Positions 1-8,841 of a DNA stretch of 64,000 bases are shown piece after piece (position 1 is the first letter of the stretch; each line of letters begins with the position of its first letter). Source of the stretch: an uncultured Lacinutrix sp. (lineage in GTDB: Bacteria > Bacteroidota > Bacteroidia > Flavobacteriales > Flavobacteriaceae); NCBI RefSeq assembly GCF_947500605.1, contig NZ_CANMSJ010000002.1, forward strand, positions 1 to 64,000, read 5' to 3'. The notes below the pieces were generated by a model that was given only the letters and a program-made list of their open reading frames with translations, was not told the origin of the DNA and did not search any database. Made by a program: the position numbers and the translations under genes.

Positions 1-3000
1 TCTGCATTGTCATCACAAACTTCTAGTGGTGTTAATACTGCCGCTGTTGTGATTTGTGGTGTTGGATTGACAATAAGCACTAAGTCTACAAATGTTGCAC
101 AGTCGGTTGCTATTGTAGAACTTTCTACACGGATGTAAATAGTTTGTGTGTTAACTACAATGTTGTTGTACGGACTTGTTAATGCATTGACATTGTTATC
201 GGCATCAGACATCGTTTCATGGTAAGTTACCGTAAGTCCTGGTGCACCTCCTGTGATTTCTGCTTCGGTATCCGATAACATAAACTCTCCAAAGCCATCA
301 CTGTCTGGATCGCAATATTCTAAATCGGCTGGTGTGAAAGCTACTGGTGCTTGCTCAACTACTAAATCTAGTGAAGTTGTATCGTAACAACCTGTATTTG
401 TGTCTTGCACGCCTACATAAATAGTTTGCATGTTTGGCACAACGTTAGTATACGGACTTACTAATGGGTTTGCTTGTGCATCTGCATCGGCTTGCGTAAA
501 GTAATACGTTACAGCGTATGCTGGATTACCGCCTGAAATTTCGTTGTTTTTTATGGTTAAATCTATTTCTGTTATTCCATCTGGTGTACCATCATCACAA
601 ACTTCTAGTGGTGTTGGTACGACTATGGTTGGTAGTGGGTCTGCCGTAACAGTTACAGTACTTGATGCTGGACAAATTCCATTTGTAAGGTAATCTACTA
701 TATAATCCGCTCCAGGTGTTCCTCCTGAAATAGTACCTGTTGCAGAATCTAAAGTAGCTGCATCTATTGGTGCTGTATTAAAACTATAAGTTCCACCTGG
801 TGTTTCAACTGTATTTATAATTGCACCATCACAAGTTGGCGTGTAAGTAAACAGAGGATTATCTGTTGTATTTACTGTTAAATCTACTGTTGTAGATGAA
901 GGACAGTCTCCTCCAAATGAATATTCTACAACGTATAATGCTGAAGAATTACCACCTGTTACTGTTCCCGTTACCGGATCTATACTCGCTCCATCTGTTG
1001 GTAATGGATTAAAAGCATAAGTTCCACCTGGAGTTGTTTCTGTTGCAACAGTTCCACCATCACAAGTTGCTGCCATAGTAAAAGTCGCATCAAGAGTTTC
1101 ATTAACAATTACTGTAAATGAGCTTGTTGATGGGCAAGTACCATTTGTTGTATAATCTACGGTATAACTTGCTAATGAAGTTCCTCCAGTAATTGTTCCT
1201 GTTGCAGCATCTATTGTTGCTCCATCTGTTGGAATTGGATTTAATACATAAGTTCCTCCTGGCAAAACTACTGTATCTATTATTGCTCCATCACAGGTTG
1301 GCTGCATCGTGAAAGTAGAGTTATCGAAAGCATTAACAGTGATAGTAAAACTAGTTTCTCCAAAACAAGTTGGGTTCAAATTATCGTCTACTCTAACAAA
1401 TATAGTTTGCGTAGGAGTATCTATATTAGAATAAGTTGCTGGATTAGTTATTGGATTTGTAGATGTAGCTACATCAGTTTGTAGTTCATAGAAACTAACT
1501 GTATAATTAGTTGGGTCTTGACCATCTAGAATCTCTGCTTCTAACGCTGCTAAATCGAAAACCTCAACACCATCATTTGTAGGGTCATCACAAAGTTCAA
1601 TATTCATAGGTTGAGTAGCAATTGCTAATGGGTTAACAACTAAGTTAAACACCGCTGTTGCTGAAGCAATATAACATGCTGGATCTTGTATACTTTCAAT
1701 TCTTACAAAAATAGGTTCTGGACTTCCAGTATTTAAATATGGACTTGTTAAAGCATTTGTTCCAGCATCTGCATTTGCAAAATCTGCATAATAACTTACA
1801 CTAAAATCTGCTGCTGCTTGAGTTCCAAGTATTGCTGCATCTTGACTTGTTAAGTCAAAAGATTCTGACCCATCGTTAGAAATATCATCACAAACTTCCA
1901 TATCTGGTGCTGTATTTAAAACTATATCTAAATACAACAATTGAAACTCATCAATTGCAAAACATGTTCCAGACTGTACATCGTCTATTCTTATATAAAC
2001 AGTTTCTCCATCTGTTCCCGTATAAGTAGATGGGTTTGTTATTGGGTTTATATCTGCATCTGCATCTGCCTGAGAATTATGAAAAGTAACAACAATAGTT
2101 GTAGGATCTTGTGCACCAATTGCAGTAGTTTCATTTTCGGTTAAATCGAAAATGACAGGCCCTCCACTATCACATTCGGTAATATCATTAACTGCTTCAA
2201 CAGTAGGACCAGGAATAAATTCTATAAAAATAGAATCTGAAGTTTGACAAGTTGCAGAAAAAACAATATCTACAGAATAAGTTCCTTCTACTACTGCATC
2301 TAAAGTAGAACCTGTTTCTCCAGGAATTACGGCACCATCTAAATACCAAGTATGAGTTGCTGTTGGTAATCCTGTATCTAATGTAACTGATGTTCCTTGA
2401 CACTCTGCAGTACCTGCAGTAATAGTTAAATCATCTCCTAAATCTCCACCTAAATTAAAAGAACCTGCTCCTAAAAATACAGCAGCATCATATGCTGTAT
2501 CTCCAGCATCTGCAACAACTAATTTTATAGTATAAGGATTGTTTGGTATTACTGAAGAAACCGCAGTCATTGGTACTGTATAACCAAGAAAATTTGTTGG
2601 ATTATTAGCTGGCGGTTCTCCTCCAGCTCCATAATAGGAATCAAAAAATTGAGGGTTTGCCGATGCACAACCAGTATTCCAAGTATTATCTCTAACTGTA
2701 AAAACTGTTACCACATCTGTTGTACCTGGTACTAAAGCTAAATTTGTAGTAATTCCTGTTGTTTGATCCGTTAATAAAAATGCAAAGGCATCTGTATAAC
2801 TACACTGAAAACCACCATACTCTTCAGAAGCAAAAATAAAATCAAAACTAATTTCATTTACTGTAGGCACAAAATCGAACTGAAGATAAGATGCATTATT
2901 AGTATTTACTCCACCAATTTGTGCTTCTAAATCTGCATCTCCAGGCCATCCTCCTCCTCCTTCACTTTGGGTACCGTCTTCTGGACCTTCAGCCTCTAAA

Positions 3001-3929
3001 GCATCACCTGAAGATAATATTATTCCACCCTCAAACCCAAAAGCACCCGGTATAGCAGTAAAAGCTCCAATACCATTTACACTACTAAAATTATTCCCAG
3101 AACTAGAGACTATATTTGATACTGCAGCACATGGACTATCTATTAAAACATCTTCAACTAATTGTTGAGAATTATAAGTTGTAATATCTACGTCTATATA
3201 AGGTGATAAAACTTCAATCGTAATTGTTACAGATTCTGAACATCCCGTAGGATTTGCATCAGTAACTGTAAATGTAGTTGTAAACGTACCTATATTATTA
3301 AATTGATGACTAACAGATTCTCCTGTTGCTGTAGCAGATCCATCTCCATAATTCCATGTATACACTGCACCTGTTCCATCGTCTGAGAATGTAGCACTAC
3401 CATTAAAATCTACAGAACCTCCAACTGGAATTTGCACAACGCCTGCTCCATTCGCAACTGGATTTGTAGTATCTATTGTAGGTGTAATAGTTTGACAGGA
3501 CTGTAAACAAGTTATATCTGCTGCCCATCCAATTGTATTACCACCAGCATCACTAACAAACTCTAACGTAATACAGCCTGTTGCACTTGTTGTTGAGGCT
3601 GCAATAGTACCTGGATTATTAGCTGCGCCTGCTCCAGAAAACACTCCTATTACTGCGCCTGTAGTATCATCACCATCGTAAATTGTAAGAAAATCGGCAC
3701 CAATTTGAGTTCCAAAAAAAGTAAATGCTAATTGTATAAACTGATCTGGTCCATCTGGACAAATTGTTAATACAAGATTCTCATTATCTCCATAATTAGA
3801 AGAACCGCCTCCTGAATCATATAATGTACCAGAACACTGGTTAATAGTTCCGTTTTGCATTAACACATCTTGTGCGAATAGTACAGAGGAAGAAAAGAGC
3901 AAAACTAAAATTAACGTAAAATACTTCAT
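1..3929 (-). CDS. Giant secreted cell-surface protein with CUB, PKD and choice-of-anchor-L domains (5' part, runs off the left edge)
   Basis: The frame is open from the ATG at 3929 to the window edge, about 1309 codons with no stop. The first 20 residues are a signal peptide ending FSSSVLFAQ. A CUB-like domain (about 25-140, with FLTIYDGDD) is followed by a PKD domain (about 141-239, with WNYGDGSA) and a choice-of-anchor-L domain (about 240-491, with FDFIFASEEYGG). Next come an Ig-like segment, three repeats of about 94 residues with a CDD...FDLT signature, three repeats of about 76 residues with a CDG...PGGTY signature, and at least three more of the first type. Such proteins in Flavobacteriia are normally exported by the type IX system and carry a C-terminal sorting domain, which would lie outside the window. 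A role in adhesion or gliding is inference. The domain types are confident; the specific function is unknown. Confidence 0.85.
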   Translation of the reverse strand, partial: MKYFTLILVLLFSSSVLFAQDVLMQNGTINQCSGTLYDSGGGSSNYGDNENLVLTICPDGPDQFIQLAFTFFGTQIGADFLTIYDGDDTTGAVIGVFSGAGAANNPGTIAASTTSATGCITLEFVSDAGGNTIGWAADITCLQSCQTITPTIDTTNPVANGAGVVQIPVGGSVDFNGSATFSDDGTGAVYTWNYGDGSATATGESVSHQFNNIGTFTTTFTVTDANPTGCSESVTITIEVLSPYIDVDITTYNSQQLVEDVLIDSPCAAVSNIVSSSGNNFSSVNGIGAFTAIPGAFGFEGGIILSSGDALEAEGPEDGTQSEGGGGWPGDADLEAQIGGVNTNNASYLQFDFVPTVNEISFDFIFASEEYGGFQCSYTDAFAFLLTDQTTGITTNLALVPGTTDVVTVFTVRDNTWNTGCASANPQFFDSYYGAGGEPPANNPTNFLGYTVPMTAVSSVIPNNPYTIKLVVADAGDTAYDAAVFLGAGSFNLGGDLGDDLTITAGTAECQGTSVTLDTGLPTATHTWYLDGAVIPGETGSTLDAVVEGTYSVDIVFSATCQTSDSIFIEFIPGPTVEAVNDITECDSGGPVIFDLTENETTAIGAQDPTTIVVTFHNSQADADADINPITNPSTYTGTDGETVYIRIDDVQSGTCFAIDEFQLLYLDIVLNTAPDMEVCDDISNDGSESFDLTSQDAAILGTQAAADFSVSYYADFANADAGTNALTSPYLNTGSPEPIFVRIESIQDPACYIASATAVFNLVVNPLAIATQPMNIELCDDPTNDGVEVFDLAALEAEILDGQDPTNYTVSFYELQTDVATSTNPITNPATYSNIDTPTQTIFVRVDDNLNPTCFGETSFTITVNAFDNSTFTMQPTCDGAIIDTVVLPGGTYVLNPIPTDGATIDAATGTITGGTSLASYTVDYTTNGTCPSTSSFTVIVNETLDATFTMAATCDGGTVATETTPGGTYAFNPLPTDGASIDPVTGTVTGGNSSALYVVEYSFGGDCPSSTTVDLTVNTTDNPLFTYTPTCDGAIINTVETPGGTYSFNTAPIDAATLDSATGTISGGTPGADYIVDYLTNGICPASSTVTVTADPLPTIVVPTPLEVCDDGTPDGITEIDLTIKNNEISGGNPAYAVTYYFTQADADAQANPLVSPYTNVVPNMQTIYVGVQDTNTGCYDTTSLDLVVEQAPVAFTPADLEYCDPDSDGFGEFMLSDTEAEITGGAPGLTVTYHETMSDADNNVNALTSPYNNIVVNTQTIYIRVESSTIATDCATFVDLVLIVNPTPQITTAAVLTPLEVCDDNA

Positions 3930-4060
3930 TATGGGTGGTTTTTATTTTATATTAAGGTTATCTACAATATTACTAATAAATACTGAATTTATATAGTATC
4001 TAAGTGGTCAAACAACCATGAAATTGTACTTTTATCTATTTGATGCATTAAATACAGTTT

Positions 4061-4084
4061 GATTGTTATATTCATATAACAATC
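4061..4084. promoter_or_regulatory. Perfect 10-bp inverted repeat in a divergent intergenic region
   Basis: The arms GATTGTTATA and TATAACAATC are exact reverse complements separated by TTCA. They sit in the 307-base gap (3930-4236) between the giant surface protein gene on the minus strand and the DUF1304 gene on the plus strand. No gene ends here and no T-run follows either arm, so it is not an ordinary terminator. It could be a regulator-binding operator or a leader hairpin of the surface-protein mRNA. I see no clear TAnnTTTG box for the minus gene and nothing else in the gap. Confidence 0.4.
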
Positions 4085-4236
4085 ATTATCATATTATTCC
4101 TACTCTTTTTAAAAACAAAATAATACTGCTAATAAAAAAGACTGTAATTTAGCATTATAGAAAACATATGTATTGTTTACCAAACAGTTATCAAATCATA
4201 TTTATTTAAAGCATTAAACTCACCAATAAAAAACTA

Positions 4237-4611
4237 ATGATTTCAACAATTATCACCACTTTTAGCATTATCGTTATAGTATTACATTTCTATTTTTTAA
4301 TACTCGAAATGTTTTTATGGACACTCCCAAGAACAAGAAAAACCTTTGGCATTAAAGATGAAGCTTTTGCTGAAGAGACTAAAGTATTAGCTGCCAACCA
4401 AGGATTATATAATGGATTCCTTGCAGCAGGATTACTATTTTTCTCGTTTATAGAAAAAAATATATTTGTTGTACAATTTTTCTTGATATGTGTAATAATT
4501 GCTGGTATTTATGGCGCTTATTCTACAAAAAAAATAAAACTATTTATAGTACAAGCTGGTCCTGCAATTGTATGTTTAATCTTTATTAGAATATTACTAA
4601 GCACTATATAA
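4237..4611 (+). CDS. DUF1304 family small integral membrane protein
   Basis: A 124-residue protein that is almost entirely hydrophobic, with about four predicted membrane helices. The family signature is visible near the N-terminus as FLILEMFLWTLPRTRKTFGI and then KVLAANQGLYNGFLAAGL, followed by GIYGAYSTKK. These match the DUF1304 family, a group of small inner-membrane proteins of unknown function. It begins at the ATG preceded by an AT-rich region. The next gene on the same strand, mscS, starts 121 bases downstream and has its own likely -10-type element, so co-transcription is not assured. The family call is firm; the role is unknown. Confidence 0.8.
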   Translation: MISTIITTFSIIVIVLHFYFLILEMFLWTLPRTRKTFGIKDEAFAEETKVLAANQGLYNGFLAAGLLFFSFIEKNIFVVQFFLICVIIAGIYGAYSTKKIKLFIVQAGPAIVCLIFIRILLSTI

Positions 4612-4732
4612 TTCGGTTTACCGATAAAATTAGACATTATATAGATTAAGCTAAAAATAACACAGGTTTAACGAGATCTCTTTAGAAAGTTTCTAATTTT
4701 GCATTAATAAACTTTAATAAATTAAATAGAGA

Positions 4733-5545
4733 ATGGAATTACAAAAGTGGATTGACAAAGGTTACGAACTTACACTAGAATACGCTCCTAAGATAGTATT
4801 AGCAATAGTAATATGGATAGTTGGTGCTTTTATTATTAAACATCTAAGAAAAGGGATTAGTAAAACTATGGACAAGGCTAATTATGATCTTAGTCTTAAA
4901 AAATTCTTACTTAATTTAATTGGTTGGGTTTTAAAAATTGTTTTAATAATTGTTATCTTAGGAACATTAGGTATCCAAACGGCATCGTTTGCAGCAATAA
5001 TTGCAGCCGCAGGTTTAGCTATTGGTTTAGCATTACAAGGTTCTTTAGGTAATTTTGCTGGAGGAGTTTTACTTATGATTTTTAAGCCTATTAAATTAGG
5101 TGATTTAATTGAAGCACAAGGAGAAGTAGGTGTGGTTAAAGAAATTGAGATTTTTACAACTAAACTTACTGGTTTATCTAACCGTGAGATTATTATACCA
5201 AATGGCTCTTTATCTAACGGAAATATTATTAATTATACTACTGAAGGTACACGAAGAGTAGACCTTGTTTTTGGTGTAGGTTACGATTCTGACATTAAGC
5301 AAGCAAAAGCGGTTTTACTTAACGTATTAACAAATCATCCAAAAGTATTAAAAGATCCAGCGCCTACAGTTAACGTTTTAGAATTAGCAGATAGTTCTAT
5401 AAACTTTGCCGTAAGACCTTGGTGTAAAGCTGAAGATTACTGGACAGTTTATTTTGAGGTAACAGAACAAACTAAAGAAGCTTTAGATACAGCAGGAATA
5501 GAAATACCTTATCCACATCAAGTAGAAATACAAAAGCAAGGATAA
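4733..5545 (+). CDS. mscS: Small-conductance mechanosensitive channel, MscS family
   Basis: At 270 residues this has the length of the compact MscS channel that opens in the inner membrane under turgor stress. Three membrane helices come first. The pore-lining TM3 is clear: AAAGLAIGLALQGSLGNFAG at about residues 91-110, with the Gly/Ala packing pattern, followed by GGVLLMIFKPIKLGD. The beta domain has the IIIPNGSLSNGNIINY segment and the C-terminal alpha/beta domain ends with AGIEIPYPHQVEIQ. A TAATTTTG box at 4694-4701 fits the -7 element of a Bacteroidota promoter, but a -33 element is not obvious. Its stop codon directly abuts the stop of the convergent tsaB gene with no intervening base. 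Confidence 0.93.
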   Translation: MELQKWIDKGYELTLEYAPKIVLAIVIWIVGAFIIKHLRKGISKTMDKANYDLSLKKFLLNLIGWVLKIVLIIVILGTLGIQTASFAAIIAAAGLAIGLALQGSLGNFAGGVLLMIFKPIKLGDLIEAQGEVGVVKEIEIFTTKLTGLSNREIIIPNGSLSNGNIINYTTEGTRRVDLVFGVGYDSDIKQAKAVLLNVLTNHPKVLKDPAPTVNVLELADSSINFAVRPWCKAEDYWTVYFEVTEQTKEALDTAGIEIPYPHQVEIQKQG

Positions 5546-6220
5546 TTATTTTTTAGGTTTAGGCTTTAAAGCCACAAAATCTTTAAGATAATAAGGCTCA
5601 AAATAAGCGACATCTTCGGTGTCGCTTTTTTTATGCTTTAAAAAAGCCAAAGTACTCATTTGATCTGCAGAAGGCAATTTATCTTCAATAAACACTGCGT
5701 TTTCATGATTTAATAGCGCTTTAGTTTTCTCTACTCCGTTTCCTACAAAATACACTTTACCTCTAGATAATTCTTTTGCAAAAGATGTTTCGTCTAAAAT
5801 TTGAGCTTCGATATCTCTAATTTGTTTTAATTCAGAAGAAAAAATAGCAGAGTACACTTCCATTCGTCTAGCATCTAACATTGGAATAACAACACCACTT
5901 TCTACTTTAACTTGGTGTGCTAAAGCTTCTAGAGTTGAGATAGAAATTAACGGGATATCTAAAGCATAGCACAAGCCTTTTGCTGCCGAAACACCAATAC
6001 GCAATCCTGTATAAGACCCAGGTCCTTTACTAACCGCTATGGCATCTAATTGCGAGCGGTCGATTTTTGCTTCGCGAAGCGTTTCATCTATAAAAACATG
6101 TAACCGCTCTGCGTGAGAATAGTTATTGCTATAATCTTCTTTTAAAAGCAAAGTCTCACCATTCTTAGATAGTGAGACTGAACAATTTGTTGTTGACGTT
6201 TCTATACTTAATATGTACAT
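5546..6220 (-). CDS. tsaB: tRNA threonylcarbamoyladenosine biosynthesis protein TsaB
   Basis: TsaB is the inactive-kinase-fold partner of TsaD in the complex that places threonylcarbamoyl on A37 of ANN-decoding tRNAs. The protein begins MYILSIETSTTNCSVSLSKN, the usual ASKHA phosphate-1 segment. It continues with AIAVSKGPGSYTGLRIGVSA at about residues 60-79, a hallmark of the family, and with PMLDARRMEVYSA. Length is 224 residues, normal for the family. I chose the ATG at 6220 because the slightly longer frame begins with TTG. The gene is convergent with mscS, stop to stop. A strong hairpin separates it from the upstream export operon, so it is probably transcribed on its own. Confidence 0.93.
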   Translation of the reverse strand: MYILSIETSTTNCSVSLSKNGETLLLKEDYSNNYSHAERLHVFIDETLREAKIDRSQLDAIAVSKGPGSYTGLRIGVSAAKGLCYALDIPLISISTLEALAHQVKVESGVVIPMLDARRMEVYSAIFSSELKQIRDIEAQILDETSFAKELSRGKVYFVGNGVEKTKALLNHENAVFIEDKLPSADQMSTLAFLKHKKSDTEDVAYFEPYYLKDFVALKPKPKK

Positions 6221-6243
6221 CAATTTATTTTTTTAGAATTTAT

Positions 6244-6281
6244 AAAACCTAAAGTAAAATTACCATTTTACTTTAGGTTTT
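6244..6281 (-). terminator. Hairpin terminator after the TolC-type export operon
   Basis: Two perfect 17-base arms (6244-6260 and 6265-6281, AAAACCTAAAGTAAAAT and its reverse complement) enclose the loop TACC. It lies 52 bases past the stop of the TolC-type gene at 6333 and before tsaB. The arms end in A/T runs, as in Bacteroidota intrinsic terminators, but no separate long T-run follows, so strength is uncertain. Confidence 0.65.
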
Positions 6282-6332
6282 AATTCACTCTTTATAATTT
6301 ATATAAAACAGTTTGCTAATATATCTTATATT

Positions 6333-7667
6333 TTACTGTGTAATTGGTTTTCCAAGGTAGAAATCTAAAACTTTTGTTTTGAAAACAAAATCGTATTTAG
6401 CATTAATTAATGACGCTTCAGCATTTACAAGTCTTAATCTAGATTGCTCTAAATCGAACGCATTCATTACACCAATATTATAACGTTCTTCAGAGTTACT
6501 AAAGGCTAACTCTTGAGATTCTAAAGAAACTTTTGCTGCCTCATAAGCTCTTAACGCAGACTTAGCATCTGTAAAAGCACGTTGTACATTTGCCTCTAAA
6601 GTTAACTTCGCTTGCTCTAAACCTAACAATGCATTCTGCTCTTGAATTTGCGATTTTGCAACTGCTGTTTTATTCTGGTACCCAGAAAATATTGGAATAT
6701 TAACACTCAACCTAAAACTATGCGCTTTTTGGTCGTTAAGTTGTTGAAAGAATCTATCTTCTGTATCTGTTAAATTAGTAAAGAAAACATTTGAACCAAA
6801 ACTATATCCGGCAGAAACAGTTGGGTAAAATCCGCTTTTAGATATCTCAGTACTTAATTTTGAACTTTCAATATTTTTTTCGGCTACTTTAATTTCACTT
6901 CTGTTTTCTATTGCATAGTTTAAAATAGGATTAACATTATCGTACATTAATTCTGCTGAAGGATCGACCACGTCAATAACTTCTACATCGAAACCAGCAA
7001 AATCTACTTGTAACAATTGAGATAAAGACAATAATGATAGTTCATAGTTGTTCTCTGCAACTGTAACACTTTGCACATCTCTACTTAATGTTGCTTGTGC
7101 ATCATAGATATTAGCTTTTGGCTGTACACCAGCGTCTACTAATTCTTGAACTTGATTAAGTTGTTTTTTTGAAAACTCGTATTGCGCTTTTGCAGACTCT
7201 AAATTCTCTTTATTAAATAAGATATTTAAATATGAATTTACCACATTAAGAGAAATATCATCTTTAATACGTTGCAACTCTAATTGATTAGTCTCTAGGT
7301 TTAATTGAGATTGCTTGTACACATTAGTTAACCTAAAACCATTAAAAATAGTTTGGTTTGCACCAACACTAAAACTAGTACTATTAGATGTTCTATCTGC
7401 AAATTGCCCAGGAAACAGTTCTGTATTACCTACAGAGAGGCTATGTCCAGCACTACCACTTACAGAAGGTAAAAAAGAACCTTTAGAAGCAATAATATCT
7501 TGTTCGTTTAATAATAGTGTATTTTGAGCCTGAACAATAGAAATATTATTTTCTAAAGCGTGTTTTACACTTTCTTCTAATGTCCAAACTTTATCTTGAG
7601 CATATGCCGAAAAGCCAACACATACAATACACGCACCTGTTAAAATACTTTTTATATTAATCTTCAT
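6333..7667 (-). CDS. TolC family outer membrane efflux protein
   Basis: This is the outer-membrane channel of a tripartite exporter. From the ATG at 7667 the product is 444 residues: a signal peptide (MKINIKSILTG...SAYAQ), then WTLEESVKHALENN, typical of the first TolC helix, and two halves of long coiled-coil helices rich in Gln, Ala and Leu. The ends of the repeats contain QLNLETNQLELQRIKDDISL and RLRLVNAEASLINAKYDFVF. The frame extends upstream to 7730, but that part lies inside the adaptor gene and would spoil the signal peptide. An alternative ATG at 7670 adds one Met. The start overlaps the end of the adaptor gene by 11 bases, indicating translational coupling. Substrate is unknown. Confidence 0.9.
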   Translation of the reverse strand: MKINIKSILTGACIVCVGFSAYAQDKVWTLEESVKHALENNISIVQAQNTLLLNEQDIIASKGSFLPSVSGSAGHSLSVGNTELFPGQFADRTSNSTSFSVGANQTIFNGFRLTNVYKQSQLNLETNQLELQRIKDDISLNVVNSYLNILFNKENLESAKAQYEFSKKQLNQVQELVDAGVQPKANIYDAQATLSRDVQSVTVAENNYELSLLSLSQLLQVDFAGFDVEVIDVVDPSAELMYDNVNPILNYAIENRSEIKVAEKNIESSKLSTEISKSGFYPTVSAGYSFGSNVFFTNLTDTEDRFFQQLNDQKAHSFRLSVNIPIFSGYQNKTAVAKSQIQEQNALLGLEQAKLTLEANVQRAFTDAKSALRAYEAAKVSLESQELAFSNSEERYNIGVMNAFDLEQSRLRLVNAEASLINAKYDFVFKTKVLDFYLGKPITQ

Positions 7668-8772
7668 CATCGTTATCTTCTTTAGAGGCTTTGTTCCACA
7701 CCTTGATTTTATCACCTTCTTTAACACCATCTGTAATTTCTACATTAATACCATCAGAAAGACCTAACTCAACATTTACTTTTTCAAATTCACCTTCACC
7801 TTTTTCAATTTCAACAAAAGGCTTTTCAGTAATTCTATTAAATTGAAGTAAAGACTCTTTAATAACCATAATGCTATCTCTCGATTCCATTTCAATCTCT
7901 GCATTAGCACTATAACCAGCTCTAATTTTTGTTGAAGACTCTACTTCTACATCTGCTTTAATTGTAAACTGTACTGCTCCGTTTTCTTCGTTACCTTTAG
8001 GCGCAACAAAAGTTAACTTTGCAGGAAATTCTTTTTCTCCAATAGCACCTAATACAACTTTAATATCTTTTCCTTCTTCAAGTTTACCAACTTCTGCTTC
8101 GTCTACTTTACCTTCAAAAATCATTTTGCTCATATCTGCAATTGTAGCAATTGTAGTACCTGCATTAAAGTTATTGCTTTCTATTACTTGATCGCCTTCA
8201 CGTACAGGGATTTCTAAAATAGTACCTGGAATTAATGCTACAATATTCGTGTTTGCAGAGCCTCCACCAGAAAGTGAACCTCTTTTAATAATTTGGTAAT
8301 TATTTTGAGCTTGACGCAACGTTTCGTTAGACTGGTTTAAGGCCAACTCACTGTTTTCGAAATCTTGTCTTGAAATTACTCCTTTATCGAATAACGATTT
8401 GTTTCTATCGTAAATAGTTTTAGAGTTATTGTAAGCTAATTTTGCCGACGATATTTGTCCATTTGCACCAACTAAGCTTTGCTCGTTTGGTACTACTCTA
8501 ATTTTAGCAATTACATCTCCTTTTTTAACAATATCACCCTCTTCAACAAGAATCTTATCTATAATTCCAGCAATTTGAGGTTTAAGTTCAATTTCTTCTT
8601 CAGGATTTAATTTACCAGTAGCTACAATTTTAGTGTTAATTGAATCGTAAAAAGGCTCTGCTGTTTTAAAATCTTCTACAGATTTAGAATTAGAGTCTTT
8701 AAAATACTTTAATACAAATACGAGTGCAATAAGCAATCCTAATCCTACTATAATTTTTAATACTTTTTTCAT
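7657..8772 (-). CDS. HlyD/MacA-type periplasmic adaptor subunit of efflux system
   Basis: The 371-residue protein has an N-terminal membrane anchor (about 5-23), then a lipoyl-like half motif (VATGKLNPEEEIELKPQIAG) and the partner half LVEEGDIVKKGDVIAKI. A coiled-coil hairpin (about 85-150) precedes the second lipoyl half (ALIPGTILEIPVREGDQVIE). A beta-barrel and membrane-proximal domain follow. This is the periplasmic linker between the ABC permeases and the TolC-type channel. The acidic tail ends NDDED. It is the fourth gene of the export operon, 69 bases after the second permease. A MacA-like role is inferred from the domain order and neighbours; substrate is unknown. Confidence 0.9.
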   Translation of the reverse strand: MKKVLKIIVGLGLLIALVFVLKYFKDSNSKSVEDFKTAEPFYDSINTKIVATGKLNPEEEIELKPQIAGIIDKILVEEGDIVKKGDVIAKIRVVPNEQSLVGANGQISSAKLAYNNSKTIYDRNKSLFDKGVISRQDFENSELALNQSNETLRQAQNNYQIIKRGSLSGGGSANTNIVALIPGTILEIPVREGDQVIESNNFNAGTTIATIADMSKMIFEGKVDEAEVGKLEEGKDIKVVLGAIGEKEFPAKLTFVAPKGNEENGAVQFTIKADVEVESSTKIRAGYSANAEIEMESRDSIMVIKESLLQFNRITEKPFVEIEKGEGEFEKVNVELGLSDGINVEITDGVKEGDKIKVWNKASKEDNDDED

Positions 8773-8841
8773 TATTTATTAATTTATTTTCTCGGTTGAT
8801 TTTAAAGCTATAAGCTCTATTTTATTATTTTGATTGGTTTA

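Noticed and set aside
1-2200. Repeated DNA words every 230-300 bases suggesting a CRISPR-like or tandem array
   Set aside because: The spacing is far too long for CRISPR, and the repeats are in-frame protein domains with diverged DNA.
6061-6085. Palindrome-like TTCGCGAAG inside tsaB
   Set aside because: It lies within firmly coding sequence and is short; no regulatory role can be supported.
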